Below are positions 1-8,400 of a stretch of DNA of 64,000 bases, one piece after another. Source of the DNA: Rhizobiales bacterium GAS188 (GTDB lineage: Bacteria > Pseudomonadota > Alphaproteobacteria > Rhizobiales > Beijerinckiaceae); assembly GCA_900104855.1 (NCBI GenBank), contig FNSS01000001.1, forward strand, positions 3,534,001-3,598,000. Reading direction: 5' to 3'. The position numbers and the translations under genes were made by a program. A model generated the notes under the pieces. The model was not told where the DNA came from. It made no database searches and worked only from the letters and a program-made list of their open reading frames with translations. Position 1 is the first letter of the stretch; each line of letters begins with the position of its first letter.

Positions 1-1
1 A

Positions 2-706
2 GCCGTCATCCGCCATTGCCTCGCCGGCCATCGCCCTGAGATCGGCGCTCGCGCCGCCACCCACGAGCTGGAGCTCGCCGATTACGAGGCGCTGTTTGCG
101 CGCCGGCGCCTGTTCACCGGCCTTCGCGACAGTCGCGCCGGCGATGCCGATCTCCCGCTCTATCGCCGCCTTCTGGGCGACAGCTTCGCCTCTTTGCCGG
201 CGCCGCTGCAGGCCCTGCACGATCCGGATCCGATATCGCGCATCGCCCTGACGGGAGAAGCCGAGGTCGAGCGCGGCTCGAGCCTCCTCTCGCGCCTCGT
301 CGGCGCCGTGTTCGGCTTTCCGCGGGCGGGGCGCGGCGTCTCGGTGACGGTGCGCATCGAGCGCCACGGTCCGGTGGAGCAGTGGCGGCGGAATTTCGCG
401 GGCAAATCCTTCGCGAGCCGACAGAGCGCCGGGAGCGGCCGCACCGACAAGCTGCTGCGCGAAAGCTTCGGGCCCTTCGGCTTCGATCTCGCGCTCGTCG
501 TCGATGGCGGGCGCCTCAGGCTCATCCCGCGCGGCTGGAGCCTCCTCGGCATGCCGCTGCCCTCGGGTCTCGCGCCGCGCGGCGAGGCCTATGAATTCGC
601 GGAAGGCCGCAAATTCCATTTCCATGTGGAGATCGTATTGCCGCTCATCGGGCTCGTGGTGCGGTATCGTGGTTGGTTGGAGCGAGTAGTGAGTAGTGAG
701 GAGTGA
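2..706 (+). CDS. DUF4166 domain protein, 5' end outside window
   Basis: Open reading frame entering from the left edge, ending at TGA 704-706. About 234 residues are visible. The block from LYRRLLGD through LPLIGLVVRYRGWLE looks like DUF4166, usually found at the C-terminus of saccharopine-dehydrogenase-like or NAD(P)-binding proteins. An N-terminal Rossmann domain may therefore lie to the left, but it cannot be seen. The last residues (VVSSEE) are encoded by a heptamer repeat running into the intergenic space, so the natural C-terminus has probably been altered. Function unknown; the domain call is by motif recognition only. Confidence 0.7.
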   Translation, partial: AVIRHCLAGHRPEIGARAATHELELADYEALFARRRLFTGLRDSRAGDADLPLYRRLLGDSFASLPAPLQALHDPDPISRIALTGEAEVERGSSLLSRLVGAVFGFPRAGRGVSVTVRIERHGPVEQWRRNFAGKSFASRQSAGSGRTDKLLRESFGPFGFDLALVVDGGRLRLIPRGWSLLGMPLPSGLAPRGEAYEFAEGRKFHFHVEIVLPLIGLVVRYRGWLERVVSSEE

Positions 707-785
707 GGAGTGAGGCGACATCGAATCGACTATTCACTATTCACTATTCACTCCACTGTTCACTACTCACTATTCACTACTCACC
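684..785. repeat. Inverted arrays of a 7-bp repeat
   Basis: Heptamers GAGTAGT/GAGGAGT run tandemly at 684-715. The complementary heptamer ACTATTC/ACTACTC/ACTGTTC runs at 729-781. The two arrays are inverted relative to each other and could fold into a long imperfect hairpin. They lie between the convergent DUF4166 and moxR genes and extend into the last codons of the former. They may act as a bidirectional termination structure, which is inference. Confidence 0.8.
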
Positions 786-786
786 C

Positions 787-1623
787 TCACCTGCGCGTGA
801 GGAAGGCGAGCCGCTCGAAGAGATGCACGTCCTGCTCGTTCTTCAAGAGCGCGCCGTGCAGCGGCGGGATGATCTTGCGCGGGTCGCGCTCGCGCAGCGT
901 CTCGGGGCCGATATCCTCGTTGAGCAGCAGCTTCAGCCAATCGAGGAGCTCGGAGGTCGAGGGCTTCTTCTTCAGGCCCGGCACATCGCGGACCTCGAAG
1001 AAGATGCGCAGCGCCTCTTCCACCAGCCGCTTCTTGATGCCGGGGAAATGCACCTCGACGATCTCGCGCATGGTCTCGGCGTCGGGGAACTTGATGTAGT
1101 GGAAGAAGCAGCGGCGCAGGAAGGCGTCCGGCAGCTCCTTCTCGTTATTCGAGGTGATGAGCACGATCGGCCGCTTCTCGGCGCGCACCGTCTCGCCCGT
1201 CTCGTAGACATGGAATTCCATGCGGTCGAGCTCGAGCAAAAGGTCGTTCGGAAACTCGATATCGGCCTTGTCGATCTCGTCGATCAGCAGCACCGGCCGC
1301 ACCGGATGGGTGAAGGCCTCCCAGAGCTTGCCGCGCTTGATGTAATGGGCGATGTCGGTGACGCGGGCATCGCCGAGCTGGCTGTCGCGCAGCCGCGAGA
1401 CGGCGTCATATTCGTAGAGGCCCTGCTGCGCCTTGGTGGTCGATTTGATATGCCAGGTCAGAAGCGGCGCGGCGATCGCCTTGGCGATCTCCTCGGCCAG
1501 CACCGTCTTGCCGGTCCCCGGCTCGCCCTTCACCAGCAGCGGACGTTCGAGCACGATCGCCGCATTGACCGCGACCTTCAGGTCTTCGGTGGCGATGTAG
1601 GATTTGGTGCCGGAAAAGCGCAT
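787..1623 (-). CDS. MoxR-family AAA+ ATPase
   Basis: A 278-residue protein with Walker A GEPGTGKT at residues 33-40, Walker B LLIDE near 112-116, sensor-1 region ITSNNEKELPDAFLRR and the MoxR lid domain. MoxR ATPases act as chaperones for metal-centre insertion or complex assembly, normally with a VWA (CoxE-like) protein encoded just downstream. Here no VWA gene follows; the next sequence is the heptamer repeat and a convergent gene. The ATG at 1621-1623 directly abuts the TAG stop of the upstream LysR gene, so the two are probably co-transcribed and translationally coupled. The specific client is unknown. Confidence 0.92.
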   Translation of the reverse strand: MRFSGTKSYIATEDLKVAVNAAIVLERPLLVKGEPGTGKTVLAEEIAKAIAAPLLTWHIKSTTKAQQGLYEYDAVSRLRDSQLGDARVTDIAHYIKRGKLWEAFTHPVRPVLLIDEIDKADIEFPNDLLLELDRMEFHVYETGETVRAEKRPIVLITSNNEKELPDAFLRRCFFHYIKFPDAETMREIVEVHFPGIKKRLVEEALRIFFEVRDVPGLKKKPSTSELLDWLKLLLNEDIGPETLRERDPRKIIPPLHGALLKNEQDVHLFERLAFLTRR

Positions 1624-2580
1624 CTAACGGTCCTTGCTGCCGCCCGGATGTCGTCTGGCATGAGCCGTGCCGGGCTGCAAGGGGAGGGGTGGAGGGGTGC
1701 CAAGCGCCATGATGGCGGCGACCACCTCGCGCAGGCCGCGGTCGAGGTGCTTGTCGCGGCGCAGCACCAGGGCGAGCTGGCGGTAGAGGCGCGGCGTCAG
1801 CTGGCGCACCAGGAGCTCCCCGCGCATGCGGGCATCGGCCACCGCCATCAGCGGCAGCACCCCGTAGCCGAGCCCGGCGCCGACCAGCTCCTTGATGGCC
1901 TCGACGCTGCCGAGCTCCATGACCGGCTTCAGCGACACGCCCGAGCGCGCACACCATTGGTCGACGATGCGCCGGGTATGGGCGCCGGGCTTGTAGAGGA
2001 CGATCGGCCGCTCGGCGAGGCAGGTTGGCGTCACCCGGGCCGGCAGCTGGGCCGCTTCCAGCGAGGCGATCGCCACGAACTCATCGTCGAGCACCGGCGT
2101 CACCGACAGGTTCCGGCCGCGCGCCGGCATGGTCACGAGCCCGATATCGAGCGCATTGTCCTCGATCAGCTTGAGGATATGGGCCGTGTTGCCGGTCGAC
2201 ACCGCGATGTCGAGCGAGGGCAGGCGCCGGCGCAGCTCGCGCAGCATGGGCGGCAAGAGATGGATGCAGGCCGTGGCGCCGGTGCCGATGCGCACCCGCC
2301 CGAGCGCGCCCGTGGCATGGCACGCCATGGCGTCGAGCGCCGAAGCGACGCTCGAATCGATGCGCTGCACATGCGCCAGGAGCTCGGCGCCAGCCGCCGT
2401 CGGCCTCGCCCGGCGCCCGACCCGCTCGATCAGCTTGAGCCTGAGCCGCAGCTCCAATTGCCGGATTTGCTGGCTGACTGCCGGCTGCGTCAGATTGAGG
2501 CGCTCGGCTGCGGCCGAGAAGCTGCCGAGCTCGACGACGTCGGCGAAAGCCCGCAACTGATCGAGATTGAGGCCGCGCAT
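1624..2580 (-). CDS. LysR-family transcriptional regulator
   Basis: A 318-residue protein. It has an N-terminal winged helix (LDQLRAFADVVELGSFSAAAERLN, LTQPAVSQQIRQLE) followed by a periplasmic-binding-protein-like effector domain (about 90-300). The start at 2580 (MRGLNL) gives the canonical LysR N-terminus; the frame remains open upstream only as the shadow of the divergent GNAT gene. Divergent from the GNAT-MFS pair and immediately upstream of moxR, it may control either or both. A candidate LysR box lies at 2594-2608. Effector unknown. Confidence 0.93.
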   Translation of the reverse strand: MRGLNLDQLRAFADVVELGSFSAAAERLNLTQPAVSQQIRQLELRLRLKLIERVGRRARPTAAGAELLAHVQRIDSSVASALDAMACHATGALGRVRIGTGATACIHLLPPMLRELRRRLPSLDIAVSTGNTAHILKLIEDNALDIGLVTMPARGRNLSVTPVLDDEFVAIASLEAAQLPARVTPTCLAERPIVLYKPGAHTRRIVDQWCARSGVSLKPVMELGSVEAIKELVGAGLGYGVLPLMAVADARMRGELLVRQLTPRLYRQLALVLRRDKHLDRGLREVVAAIMALGTPPPLPLQPGTAHARRHPGGSKDR

Positions 2581-2593
2581 CTCAAATAATCCC

Positions 2594-2608
2594 TTATGCA
2601 ATCGATAA
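2594..2608. promoter_or_regulatory. Candidate LysR-type (T-N11-A) operator
   Basis: TTAT-N7-ATAA dyad, containing the T-N11-A core typical of LysR boxes, located 14 bp upstream of the LysR start codon and between the divergent genes. It overlaps the earliest possible ATG (2596) of the GNAT frame, which favours the later GNAT start. Confidence 0.4.
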
Positions 2609-2646
2609 TGAAACAAGATTTTGCTTATGCCAAGCCAGGATCCATA

Positions 2647-3333
2647 ATGACGATGACAATCTCGAGGCTCGAAGTTTCGGCCGCGCCTAGCTACGATCTG
2701 GAGGTGCTGTCGTGGATAGACGGGACGATGATCGGCATGACCAAGGAAGCGGCCAAGGAAACCACGAGGAAAGCGGCACAACGCGCACCGAAGCTCACTT
2801 TCGTGGTCCGCGATTGCGCCGATGTCGACATGGTCGAGATCCGCGACATCTATGCGCATCACGTGCGGACGGGCCTCGCCTCCTTCGAGGAGGAAGCGCC
2901 GGGCCTCGAGGAGATGCGCCGGCGGCGCGGCGAAGTGCTCAAGCTCGGTTTGCCTTATCTCGTGGCCGAGAGCGAAGATGGCCAAATCTTGGGCTATGCC
3001 TATGCGACGCCCTACCGGGCACGATCGGCTTATCGCTTCGCGATCGAGAACTCGGTCTATGTGCAGGGCGGCATGGCGGGGCGCGGCATCGGCTCGGCCC
3101 TCCTTTCGGCCCTGATCGCGCGTTGCGAATCCGGGCCCTGGCGGCAGATGATCGCCATCATCGGCAATAGCGGCAATGCGGCCTCGATCGCGCTGCACTC
3201 GGCCCACGGCTTCCGCATGGTCGGCACCTTGCGCGGCGTCGGCTTCAAGCATGGGGACTGGGTCGACACGGTGCTGATGCAGCGCGAGCTCGGCGTCGGC
3301 GCCGGCGCTCTGCCGGACAATCCTGCCTCATGA
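2647..3333 (+). CDS. GNAT-family N-acetyltransferase (phosphinothricin/amino acid acetyltransferase-like)
   Basis: About 228 residues. The GNAT fold follows the PAT/Bar-like pattern: 'IRDIYAHHVRTGLASFEEE' near the N-terminus, acetyl-CoA loop around GMAGRGIGSALL, then the IGNSGNAASIALHSAHGF helix and a C-terminal VDTVLMQREL strand. These enzymes acetylate the amino group of small molecules such as phosphinothricin, methionine derivatives or antibiotics. The frame is open from 2596. I chose ATG 2647 because AGGA lies 6 bp upstream and 2596 falls inside the putative LysR operator; 2728 and 2737 remain possible. The stop overlaps the MFS start by ATGA, suggesting a modify-and-export pair. Confidence 0.88.
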   Translation: MTMTISRLEVSAAPSYDLEVLSWIDGTMIGMTKEAAKETTRKAAQRAPKLTFVVRDCADVDMVEIRDIYAHHVRTGLASFEEEAPGLEEMRRRRGEVLKLGLPYLVAESEDGQILGYAYATPYRARSAYRFAIENSVYVQGGMAGRGIGSALLSALIARCESGPWRQMIAIIGNSGNAASIALHSAHGFRMVGTLRGVGFKHGDWVDTVLMQRELGVGAGALPDNPAS

Positions 3334-4586
3334 GCTCGCTGCCTCTCGCCGGGCCGCAAAAGACTGTTGAAGGCGAGGCCCGCGAAGGCCAGCCTCTCCC
3401 CCGGCCCGTGATCACGCGCCGGCTCGTCAACTGCCTCGGCCTGTCGCAACTCGTCGGCTGGGGCATCTCCTATTATCTGATCGGCGGCTTCGGTGATCTG
3501 ATGGTCGCCGATCTCGGCTGGAGCCGCTCCCTCATCTATGGCGGCTTCTCGGCCTCGCTGGTGGTGATGGGCCTGACCTCGCAGCTGACGGGGCGGCTCA
3601 TCGACCGCCATGGCGGACGCCCCGTGATGGTCGCCGGCTCCTGCCTGATCGCGCTCGGCTGCCTTGCCTTGAGCCTTGCCCATAATGTGGTCGCCTATTA
3701 CGCGGCCTGGCTGGTGCTCGGCCTCGCCATGCGGCTGTCGCTCTACGAGGCGGCCTTCGCGGCGCTGGCGCGCATCGGCGGCCCGGAAGCGAGACGCCCG
3801 ATCTCGCAGATCACCTTGCTGGGTGGGCTCGCCTCGACCGCCTTCTGGCCGATCGGCGACCAGCTCGCGGCGCATTTCGGGTGGCGCGGCGCCGTCATGG
3901 CCTATGCGGCGATCGCCCTCGCGACCATCCCGCTGCACCTCGCCATTCCGGCGACCCGCCACCTCTACGCCAAGCCGCAGGCTGGCCCGGCCGGCGAGCC
4001 GCGCCGCGTCAATGGAGGGCGCGATCGGCTGCTGGCGGGCATCCTCTATGCGACGAGCGCGGCGCTCGCCAATTTCCTCAATTCCGGCATGTCGGCGCAT
4101 ATGATCGGCATCCTGGCAGGCCTCGGCCTCGCGAGCGGCCTCGCGGTCTGGATCGCCACCTTGCGCGGCATCGGGCAATCGGCGGCCAGGCTCTGCGAGA
4201 TCCTGTTCGGCCGGCGCCTCGATCCGCTCGACCTCAATGTCGGGGCCAGCCTTGCCTTGCCGGTCTGTTTCGTCGCGAGCTTCTATGCCGGCACCTCGAT
4301 CCCGGCCGCCATCATCTTCGCGCTCGTCTATGGGGCGGGCAACGGGCTGATGACGATCACCCGCGGCACCTTGCCGCTCGTCCTGTTCGAGCCGCATGAA
4401 TATGGCAGCGTGGTCGGCCGGCTGCTGGCGCCGAGCTTCCTGCTCTCGGCGGCGGCTCCGCTCGCCTATGCGTCGCTGGTCGAGAGCTTCGGCGAGCGCG
4501 CGGCGCTTTATCTGTCGCTTGGCCTCGCCTCCGCCGTGTTCGCCTGCGCACTCGCCTTGCGGCTGCGCTTCGCGCGGCGGCGTTGA
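3330..4586 (+). CDS. MFS transporter
   Basis: A 418-residue, strongly hydrophobic protein with about 12 predicted transmembrane segments. It has the MFS loop 2-3 motif GRLIDRHGGRPVMVAG (about residues 87-102) and no cleavable signal. It is translationally coupled to the GNAT gene (ATGA overlap at 3330), so export of, or resistance to, the acetylated substrate is a reasonable inference. The regulator is probably the divergent LysR. Substrate unknown. Confidence 0.9.
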   Translation: MSSLPLAGPQKTVEGEAREGQPLPRPVITRRLVNCLGLSQLVGWGISYYLIGGFGDLMVADLGWSRSLIYGGFSASLVVMGLTSQLTGRLIDRHGGRPVMVAGSCLIALGCLALSLAHNVVAYYAAWLVLGLAMRLSLYEAAFAALARIGGPEARRPISQITLLGGLASTAFWPIGDQLAAHFGWRGAVMAYAAIALATIPLHLAIPATRHLYAKPQAGPAGEPRRVNGGRDRLLAGILYATSAALANFLNSGMSAHMIGILAGLGLASGLAVWIATLRGIGQSAARLCEILFGRRLDPLDLNVGASLALPVCFVASFYAGTSIPAAIIFALVYGAGNGLMTITRGTLPLVLFEPHEYGSVVGRLLAPSFLLSAAAPLAYASLVESFGERAALYLSLGLASAVFACALALRLRFARRR

Positions 4587-4687
4587 GGGCGCGGCGGCGG
4601 CGCTTTCTGTGGCTAGTGGGGTGAATTCGAAGTTCCGCGCGGATTAACGCTGGCAGGTTCACGCCTCGCTCCGCTATGGAGGGCGCC

Positions 4688-5428
4688 ATGAAGCGCAATC
4701 CAACCTCGCGACCGGGCGAGCGCGACGCGGAGCCGCGCCAGCTCCTGCTCGACCTGCCGACCGAGCCGCGCTTCCTCGCAGAGGATTTCGTGGTCGGGCC
4801 GTCCAATGAGCGCGCCTATGCGATGATCGAGGCCTGGCCTGCCTGGCCCGGCGAGGCGCTGCTGCTGGTCGGACCGCGCGGCTCCGGCAAGACCCATCTC
4901 GGCGCCATCTGGGCGAAGCGCGCCCATGCCTGGACGGCGCGCCGCGCCGATCTCGACATCGAGGGCACGTCGCGCCTGATGGCGCCCCACGCGCTCCTGA
5001 TCGAGGATGCGCATGAGCCGGGCGATGAGGCGGCGCTGTTCCACCTCATCAACGCCGCGAAGCTGCGGCGCTCGCATCTCCTGATCACCGCGGTCAGCGA
5101 GCCCGCCTTGTGGAACCTCGCGACGCCGGATCTCTTGTCGCGGCTGCGCCTCGCTCCCGCCATCCATATCGAGGAGCCCGACGAGGCGCTGCTGCGCATG
5201 GTGATCGTCAAGCTCTTCGTCGACCGCCAGCTCGTGGTCGATGGCGGCGTCATCGAGACGGTGCTGACCCATGCGGAGCGCTCCTTCGCGGGCGCGCGCG
5301 CCGCCGTCGAGATGCTCGACCAGCATTCGCTGGCGACGCAGCGGCGCATCACCCGGGCCCTGGCGCGCCAGGTGCTGTCGCGTGAAGTCCCGACGCAAGA
5401 AGATGGGGCGCCGGCCGAGGAGGGTTGA
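4688..5428 (+). CDS. hdaA: HdaA, DnaA-related regulator of replication initiation
   Basis: About 246 residues with a DnaA-type AAA+ core: Walker A GPRGSGKT, shortened Walker B LLIEDAHE, sensor region and lid. There is no C-terminal DNA-binding domain, as in Hda/HdaA. The N-terminal QLLLDLP matches the beta-clamp-binding motif of Hda proteins, which stimulate hydrolysis of DnaA-bound ATP after initiation. GGAGGG at 4678-4683 precedes ATG 4688 and overlaps the earlier in-frame ATG 4676, so 4688 is preferred. It is not followed by ppk here, unlike many relatives; the STAND gene follows after about 57 bp. Confidence 0.9.
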   Translation: MKRNPTSRPGERDAEPRQLLLDLPTEPRFLAEDFVVGPSNERAYAMIEAWPAWPGEALLLVGPRGSGKTHLGAIWAKRAHAWTARRADLDIEGTSRLMAPHALLIEDAHEPGDEAALFHLINAAKLRRSHLLITAVSEPALWNLATPDLLSRLRLAPAIHIEEPDEALLRMVIVKLFVDRQLVVDGGVIETVLTHAERSFAGARAAVEMLDQHSLATQRRITRALARQVLSREVPTQEDGAPAEEG

Positions 5429-5485
5429 AGGCCCAGGCCCTCGTCTGTCGGCGCGGCGGGCGACGTGATAGCGTGCCGGCTCAGG

Positions 5486-8400
5486 ATGGACAGCTATCGC
5501 GTCTTCGTCTCCTCCCCCGGCGATGCGCTGCGCGAGCGCCAGCGCCTCGACCTTGTGGTGCGGCGCCTGAATGGGGAGTTCGCCGGGCAGGCGCAGCTCG
5601 TCGCCGTGCGCTGGGAGAGCTCCTTCTACCAGGCGCATGCGACCTTCCAGGCGCAAATCCCTGAGGCCGGCGCCTGCGACCTCGTGGTCGCCATCTTCCG
5701 TGGCCGGCTCGGCACCGAGCTGCCGCCCGATTTCGAGAGGATGGCGGATGGCGAGCCCTATCCGAGCGGCACCGCCTATGAGGTGCTGACCGCGATCGAC
5801 AAGCGCCAGCACGGCGCCGAGCTGCCCGACGTCTACGTGTTCCGCTGCCCCGAGCCGCCGAGCATCAAGCTCGACGATGCCGCGGGCGAAGCTGCGACCC
5901 GCGCCCAATGGGAGAGGCTGAAGAGCTTCTTCGCACGCTTCTTTGTGACGCCGGAGGGGCGCTTCAAGGCGGCCTTCCAGACCTTCGCCGACACCGATGA
6001 TTTCGAGCGGCAGATCGAGCGCCTGCTGCGGGAATGGCTGTCGCGCAAGCTGCTGCGCGGGCGCGAAGCCGTCTGGCCGATCGCCATCAAGGGCTCGCCC
6101 TTTCCGGGATTGCGCGCCTATGAGGCTAAGCATGCGGCGGTGTTCTTCGGGCGCTCGCGCGACACCACGCGGGCGCTGGACGCCTGGTGCGCGGCGGCCT
6201 CACATGGCACACCTTTCCTGCTGATCGTCGGGGCAAGCGGCAGCGGCAAATCCTCGCTGCTGCGGGCCGGCATCGCGCCGCGCCTCGTGACGCCAGGCGT
6301 GGTCGAGGCGGTCGATGCCTGGTGCCTCGCCGAAATGCGACCCGGTGAAGGCATGCAAGGCCCGATCGCGGCGCTGGCCTCGGCCCTGATGCGCAAGCCC
6401 GCCGAAGCCGCGGCCGATGCCGGATTGCCGCCCGCTTTGCCGGAGATCGCCGAAGGCGCCTATGCGAGCGATGCCGAGCTCGCGGGGCTGCTGGCTCATG
6501 CCGATGCGGCCGCCGTGAAGCCCATTATCGAGGCGCTCGGGCGCGTCTCCACGAGGCTGGCGCAGCAGGAACGCTTGGCGCGCGAGGCACGCTGTGACCT
6601 CGTCCTCCTGATCGACCAACTCGATGAACTATTCGCTGCCTCGGTGTCGGAAGACGAGCGGGCCCGCTTCGCGCGGCTGCTGGCGGCGCTCGCAGCCACG
6701 CGCCGCGTCTGGATCGGCGTCACCTTGCGGGCCGATCTCTACGAGCTGATGCTGCGCGAGCCCTCGCTCTTCGCCTTGAAGGAACAGGGCTCAGCCTTCG
6801 ATCTGAGCCCTCCCGGCCTCGCCGAGCTCGCCGAGATCGTCCGCAAGCCCGCCGAGCTCGCGGGCCTCGTCTATGAGCGCGATGCGACGAGCGGAGAAGG
6901 CCTCGACGAACGCCTGCTGCGCGATGCGGACCGGCCCGATATGCTGCCCTTGCTGCAGCTGGCGCTCGCTCGGTTGTTCGAGGCGCGCGAAACCCGCGGC
7001 GAGGAGACGTTGCTGACGCTCCGCGCCTATGAGGCGCAAGGCGGCCTTTCCGGCATCATCGACAGGGCCGGCGAAGAGGCGATCGCGACGCTCGATGCGC
7101 CAGCGGTCGCTTGCCTGCCGCGCCTGTTGCGCCATCTCGCCGAGCCATCGCATGGGCGCGAAGGGGCGGCCTCGCTCACGACCCGCGATGCCAGGCTCGC
7201 CGAGGCCGCGCCCGATGCGCCCTCGGGCACCCTGGTCGCGGTGCTGGTCGAGGCAAGGCTGTTGCAATCGCGCGGGGAGGGCGGCGAGACGGTGATCCGC
7301 CTCTCGCATCAGCGCGTGCTCACCGATTGGGCCCGCAGCAGGGCCAGCGTCGAGGACAGCGCCGATTTCTACCGCATCCGCGAGGAGACCGAGGCTCGCC
7401 GCGCAGCCTATGAGGCAGCGGGGAGGCGTGCCGAGCTGCTGCTGCCGCGCGGCCTGCCGCTCGCCCAGGCCGAGAGCATGCTGCGCCGCTATGGCGAGGA
7501 GCTGTCGCCGCAAGCCCGCGCCTACGTCGCGGCATCACGCCGGCGCGCCCATCGGGCCCAGGCGCTCACCGGGCTCGCCGCCTGCCTGTTCGCGCTGCTC
7601 GCGGTCGGGGCCGGCATCTTCGCCAAGGTTGCGGCCGACCAGCGCCAGGCGGCGCGGCTCGCGGAGCGCGAGGCACAGGCCCAAAGAGCCATCGCCGAGC
7701 GTAATCTCGCGGCCGCCGAGACCGCCATTCATGGCCTCACCTTCGACGTGGCCCAGGGCTTGCGCGATGTTGCCGGCATGCGGGTCGAGACGGTGCATAA
7801 TGTGCTCGAGCGCGTTCGCCGCTCCATCGACACGCTCGGCGAGGTCGCCACGAAGGATCCGGTCTTGCTGCGCGACCGCGCCGCCATGCTGCAGGAATTC
7901 GTCACCACCTATCGCCAGGCCGGCGATCTCGGTGCCGCCGAGGCCGCCGCTCGCGAGAGTCTGGGCAATTTCCGCCGCCTCGCCGATCTCGATCCCGACA
8001 ACCCCAAGTACCAGCACGACCTGATGGTGGCGGAGAACGCGCTCAGCGGCATCGAGGCTGCGACCGGCAAGCGGCCCGCGGCGCTTGCTGCCGCCGAGCG
8101 CGGCCTCGGCCTGGCGCGCGCCGTCGCGGCGAAGCACCCCGACGCTCCGGACGCCGAGCTCGATATCGCCTCCGCCCTCAACGCGATCGGCGGGCTGAAG
8201 CTCGCCGCCGCCGATCGCGGCGGCGCCCTGGCGGCTTATGACGAGGCGCTCGCCATCATGCGCAAGCTCGCGGCGCGCGATCCTGACAATTCCGAATGGC
8301 TGATCGATCTCTCGGTCAGCCTCGACACGCGCGCCGAGCTGCTGCTCGCCGACAAGGATGCCGCAGGCGCGCTCGCGGCGCATCGCGAAGCGCTCGCCAT

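Noticed and set aside
703-2589. Long 628-residue plus-strand frame
   Set aside because: Antisense to moxR and LysR; arginine/leucine/aspartate-rich shadow with no domain.
5465-5485. GTG start of the STAND gene
   Set aside because: The seven extra residues are not typical; MDSYRVFVSSPGD at 5486 is the family start.
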